Positions 61,330 through 64,000 of a DNA stretch of 64,000 bases are shown here, piece after piece (within the stretch, counting starts at the first letter, position 1; each line of letters starts with the position of its first letter). Origin of the DNA: Cystobacter ferrugineus (GTDB lineage: Bacteria > Myxococcota > Myxococcia > Myxococcales > Myxococcaceae); NCBI RefSeq assembly GCF_001887355.1, contig NZ_MPIN01000008.1, forward strand, positions 299,935 through 363,934, in the 5' to 3' direction. The translations under genes and the position numbers were made by a program. The notes under the pieces are model-generated. The model saw nothing but the letters and a program-made list of their open reading frames with translations. It was not told the origin of the DNA and ran no database searches.

Positions 61330-61453
61330 GAGAGGACGAAACTCGCCACGGAAGCTGTTCCCGGCAACCCATCCGTGAGGAGCGTCGTCAGGTGGGCGAC
61401 TTTTGCGCACCGGTCCCGTCCTCGTGTGGCGCCGGGTTGGCCCGGAGTGTGAA

Positions 61454-61483
61454 AAGCCCTTCTTCCCGAAAGAAGAAGGGCTT
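61454..61483 (-). terminator. rho-independent terminator after the Cys-rich repeat protein gene
   Basis: AAGCCCTTCTTC and GAAGAAGGGCTT form a perfect 12-bp stem with a 6-base loop (CCGAAA on the plus strand). On the minus strand the stem ends in GGGCTTTTCAC, giving a short T run. It is the best terminator in the window and lies 25 bp after the stop at 61508. Confidence 0.85.
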
Positions 61484-61507
61484 GGGATACGGCATCACCT
61501 GGGTGGA

Positions 61508-62521
61508 TCAACTACACGTGCCGTTGCTCTTGCAGGTTCTCCCACTCCCGCAGGTCGTCCCGGTGGTGCAGTCGGCGGTGTCCGCGCAGTCGATCTTGCC
61601 ATCCCCGTCGTTGTCCTTGCCATCGTTGCAGGTGGTCTCGGCGGCGACGTTCGACTTGCAGGTGCAGCCCGTCCCACACGACTGGTTGGCGCAATCCGAG
61701 TCCGCGCAGTCGGTCCTGCTGTCCTTGTCGTTGTCGACGTTGTCGTTGCAGGTGGTCTCGGCGGCGACGTTCGACTTGCAGATGCAACCCGTCCCACACG
61801 ACTGGTTGGCACAATCCGAGTCCGCGCAGTCGCGCTTGGTGTCCTTGTCGTTGTCGACGTTGTCGTTGCAGGTGGTCTCGGCGGCGACGTTCGACTTGCA
61901 GACGCAGCCCGTCCCACACGACTTCTGGTCGCAGTCGGGGTCCGCGCACCCCACGAGCCCGTCCCCGTCGTCGTCCGAGCCCTCGGTGCACGTCTGCTGC
62001 ACGAGTCCCGTGCACTCACCCGCGACGCACACCTGGCCCGCCGAGCAGGCGGTGCCGCACGCGCCGCAGTTATTGACGTCCTGCTGCAGGTCGAAGCCCT
62101 CGTCCGTCACGCCGTCGCAGTTGTCGTCGACGCGGTTGCACTGCTCCTCGGTGGGCAGGACCTCGCCCTCGCACTGCTGCTCGTTGTTGGCGCCACACTT
62201 GGACGTGCCGGCCTTGCAGAGCCCCTTGCCCTCGGTGCCCTCGGGGCCGCTGTAGCAGGTCGCGGACAGATCGTCCTTCTTGCCATTGCAGTCGTCATCG
62301 ACGCCATTGCACACCTCGGTGGCGTCGGCGGAGAGCTTGCAGCAGTAGCCACTCAGGCCCTCCCGGGGCGCGCACTTCTCCCCGGCCAGGGCGCAATCCT
62401 CATCCGAGGCGCAGCTGAAGATGGTGCCATCCGGAAGCTCCGGCACCCAACACGCCGAGGCTCCCACGGCCATCACCAGGCCGCACCCGAGCGCGCACAC
62501 GAGAGAAGAAATCGACTTCAT
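61508..62521 (-). CDS. exported Cys-rich protein with MopE-like and Asp-rich tandem repeats
   Basis: A 337-residue secreted protein. The signal peptide ends GASAC, so lipidation at Cys 24 is possible. The first half has MopE-type metal-binding motifs: EVCNGVDDDCNGKKDD and QCNRVDDNCDGVTDEG. The second half has about three copies of a 40-residue unit containing CKSNVAAETTCNDNVDNDKD and DCADSDCANQSCGTGC; the Asp-rich loops resemble calcium-binding loops of thrombospondin type 3 repeats. Roughly one residue in nine is Cys, so the protein should be rigid and heavily disulfide-bonded. It is probably a surface or matrix protein that binds metal or calcium. It lies 2 bp after the PEGA membrane protein gene in the same direction. 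Confidence 0.87.
   Translation of the reverse strand: MKSISSLVCALGCGLVMAVGASACWVPELPDGTIFSCASDEDCALAGEKCAPREGLSGYCCKLSADATEVCNGVDDDCNGKKDDLSATCYSGPEGTEGKGLCKAGTSKCGANNEQQCEGEVLPTEEQCNRVDDNCDGVTDEGFDLQQDVNNCGACGTACSAGQVCVAGECTGLVQQTCTEGSDDDGDGLVGCADPDCDQKSCGTGCVCKSNVAAETTCNDNVDNDKDTKRDCADSDCANQSCGTGCICKSNVAAETTCNDNVDNDKDSRTDCADSDCANQSCGTGCTCKSNVAAETTCNDGKDNDGDGKIDCADTADCTTGTTCGSGRTCKSNGTCS
61621..61980 (-). repeat. tandem 120-bp repeats in the Cys-rich protein gene
   Basis: Blocks 61621-61740 and 61741-61860 are nearly identical base for base, including third codon positions; 61861-61980 matches for the first 60 bases and then diverges. The strict 120-bp period equals 40 codons, so unit gain or loss would keep the frame. 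Near-identity at silent sites suggests recent duplication or ongoing gene conversion. Confidence 0.95.
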
Positions 62522-62523
62522 GA

Positions 62524-63762
62524 TCAGAAGCTCCCACCAACCACGAGATGAAGGGCCATGTCACCGCGCCCCGAGCCGCCCGTTCCACTGGCCACCGGGG
62601 AAGACGCCGGCGCGGAACGCTGCGGCACGATGATGAGCCAGGCCAGGCTGCCGGCCGCCACCGCGCCTCCGCCCGCCATGAGGGCCGTGGAGATCAGCGC
62701 GTTCTGCCGGAGGGACTCGTAGTCACGCCGGTTGATGTCCACCACGCCCTGCCTGTCGATCCTCAGCGTCCGCTCCCGCAGGGGCAGGCCCATCGCCACG
62801 CCCGCGCCCACCGCCGCCAGTCCCAGCACCGTGGTGTAGAGGGCGGGACGGCTGAAGATGGTGGGCTTCGAGGGGCCGCTCGACTTCTTCTTCGCCGGCG
62901 TGCGCTCGTCCAGCTCCGCCAGCGGGCTCTCCGGCGCGGCGCCACTGAACTCCAGCCGCACGGAGAGCTCCTTCGTCTCGCCCGGGGTGAGCGTCACCGT
63001 CTTCGTATAGGTGTTGTAGTCGTCCGCCTCCACCACGATCTGATTGTCCCCGGGCGGCAGCTTCGCTTCCACCGTGCCCACGCCCAGCACGCGCGAGCCC
63101 ACGCGCACCACCGCGCGCGACACGTTGCACGCCACCTTGAGCATCGCGCGGGGCCTGGCCAGGGCCGTCACCCGCTTGGCCAGCGTCTCGCCCGCCTCGC
63201 GGATGAAGGTGCTGTCCGTCGGCTTGCGGCCCGTCACCACGTCCGTCTCCACCACGCCCTTATCCCGGTCGAACGTCCACAACCGCAGCGTCCAGCCCTC
63301 GTCCTCCAGCGACAGGCGCGCGGTGGTGAGCAGGTCCGCGTCCAGCGTGTCCGCCGCGCCGCTCAGGCACGAGGCCTCCGCGCAGCGCAGCGCGGTCGCG
63401 TAGTCATTGCCGAGCTGCTGGCGGGCCTCGGCCGAAGTCGCCGCGCGCACCACCTTGCCCGTGCGGAACGCCGCGCCCTGCAGCCACCCCACCCACCTCT
63501 TGGCGGCCGCGGCGCCGGCACGCTCGGGCGTGTCCAGACCCACGAGCGCGAAGCGCGGCACGAGATCCGCCCCGGGACCCGAGCTGAGATCCAGCCCCAT
63601 GGAACCATCCGGAGACGCTTCCTCGGAGGACTCCTCGGTCTGCTCATTGGACTGCTGGGCATTGGGGTCCGAGGAGAGATCCAACCCGAAACCACCCTGG
63701 GCCCTGGCCGGACCGGAGGCCAGCGCGAGCAGGACGGCGGCGACGACGAAAGGGTTACGCAT
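62524..63762 (-). CDS. PEGA-domain membrane-associated protein
   Basis: A 412-residue protein with a signal peptide (MRNPFVVAAVLLALASGPARA). An acidic low-complexity stretch contains two copies of a GLDLSS motif (GFGLDLSSDPN, MGLDLSSGPG). Residues about 65-200 resemble a periplasmic domain found before PEGA modules. A PEGA domain follows (about 205-275, VRVGSRVLGVGTVEAKLPPG, VVEADDYNTYTKTVTLTPGE). Two C-terminal hydrophobic helices (TVLGLAAVGAGVAMGLPL and ALMAGGGAVAAGSLAWLIIV) would anchor it. It is the first of two genes with the Cys-rich protein and lies in a group with a PEGA kinase and a TPR protein, suggesting a shared envelope function. Confidence 0.85.
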   Translation of the reverse strand: MRNPFVVAAVLLALASGPARAQGGFGLDLSSDPNAQQSNEQTEESSEEASPDGSMGLDLSSGPGADLVPRFALVGLDTPERAGAAAAKRWVGWLQGAAFRTGKVVRAATSAEARQQLGNDYATALRCAEASCLSGAADTLDADLLTTARLSLEDEGWTLRLWTFDRDKGVVETDVVTGRKPTDSTFIREAGETLAKRVTALARPRAMLKVACNVSRAVVRVGSRVLGVGTVEAKLPPGDNQIVVEADDYNTYTKTVTLTPGETKELSVRLEFSGAAPESPLAELDERTPAKKKSSGPSKPTIFSRPALYTTVLGLAAVGAGVAMGLPLRERTLRIDRQGVVDINRRDYESLRQNALISTALMAGGGAVAAGSLAWLIIVPQRSAPASSPVASGTGGSGRGDMALHLVVGGSF

Positions 63763-63810
63763 GGGCTCCGTTCTACCCTGAACAGAGCCCGTTGCGGAGC
63801 ACTCCGCGCG

Positions 63811-64000
63811 TCACGCCCCGCGCGAGGCCAGATAGCGCGCCAGGGCCTGTGCCTTGGGCACCAACGTTTCCACCTCGATGAATTCCTCCACCGTATGGAA
63901 ACCCTTGCCCCGGGGGCCGAGCCCATCGATGGAGGGAATGCCCATGGCGGACGAGGTGCTGGCGTCCGAGCCGCCGCCCACCAGGGGGGATTCACCTCGG
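63811..64000 (-). CDS. M20-family metallopeptidase, C-terminal end only
   Basis: The last about 62 codons of a gene that runs out of the window. The visible protein ends [20 protein letters not shown], then [20 protein letters not shown] and a helix to the stop at 63811. GGGSDA and the late GxHTxxEF histidine motif are the closing metal-site and substrate features of M20 carboxypeptidase/aminoacylase-like enzymes (glutamate carboxypeptidase group). Nothing can be said about the start or the exact specificity. Confidence 0.85.
   Translation of the reverse strand, partial: RGESPLVGGGSDASTSSAMGIPSIDGLGPRGKGFHTVEEFIEVETLVPKAQALARYLASRGA

Noticed and set aside
61392..62255. Plus-strand open frame with a regular repeat (QVVSAATFDLQ) that looks like a repetitive protein
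   Set aside because: The repeat is only the antisense image of the 120-bp repeats in the Cys-rich protein gene.

Overview
The window is high-GC bacterial DNA with the gene content of a myxobacterium, most likely the Cystobacter/Archangium/Melittangium/Stigmatella group. The grounds are several eukaryote-like Ser/Thr kinases fused to PEGA, cyclase-like or ATPase/TPR modules, FHA proteins, hybrid histidine kinases, many secreted lipoproteins, a MYXO-CTERM-like sorting tail, and a light-type carotenoid operon laid out like the Myxococcus xanthus crtEBDC/carB operon. The species is an inference. I see no tRNA, rRNA, CRISPR array, insertion sequence or prophage.

Layout. 1-2935: end of a chemotaxis receptor, then a LytS/LytTR two-component pair. 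3098-8109: three exported proteins (PD40 propeller, PQQ-type sugar dehydrogenase with PKD and PA14 domains, subtilase). 8129-11593: a frameshifted small gene, a prolyl oligopeptidase, and a TipA-like MerR regulator with a visible internal start. 11615-20538: hybrid kinase and acyl-CoA dehydrogenase, a wrecked hydrolase gene, an allene-oxide-cyclase-like lipoprotein, carboxylesterase, uracil/xanthine permease, acyl-CoA synthetase. 20712-24678: small membrane protein, a 1.3 kb decayed lipoprotein region, and the frmAB formaldehyde detoxification pair. 24857-37543: polysaccharide lyase, a 1359-aa kinase-ATPase-TPR protein, a GT-C membrane enzyme, OPT transporter, FHA-PAS hybrid kinase and a second kinase. 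37883-46065: mostly single metabolic or secreted genes, including a lipoprotein with a run of NGLSL pentapeptides.

46127-55678 is the centrepiece: ten minus-strand genes, almost all overlapping by 4-8 bp, that cover phytoene synthesis, desaturation, 1,2-hydration, heterodimeric cyclisation, and probably glycosylation and acylation, ending in a CarA/CarH B12-photoreceptor repressor. The promoter region holds three ~11-bp direct repeats over a perfect TTGACA. The leading gene, crtE-like, has lost both aspartate-rich catalytic motifs, so it is unlikely to make GGPP itself.

55768-64000: a thioredoxin-fold protein divergent from the carotenoid operon, a YfcH-type epimerase, a membrane metallophosphoesterase, then a signalling/envelope group (FHA protein, TPR protein, PEGA-kinase, Cys-rich repeat protein, PEGA membrane protein) and the 3' end of an M20 peptidase.

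All family calls come from motif recognition by eye. No database search was run.
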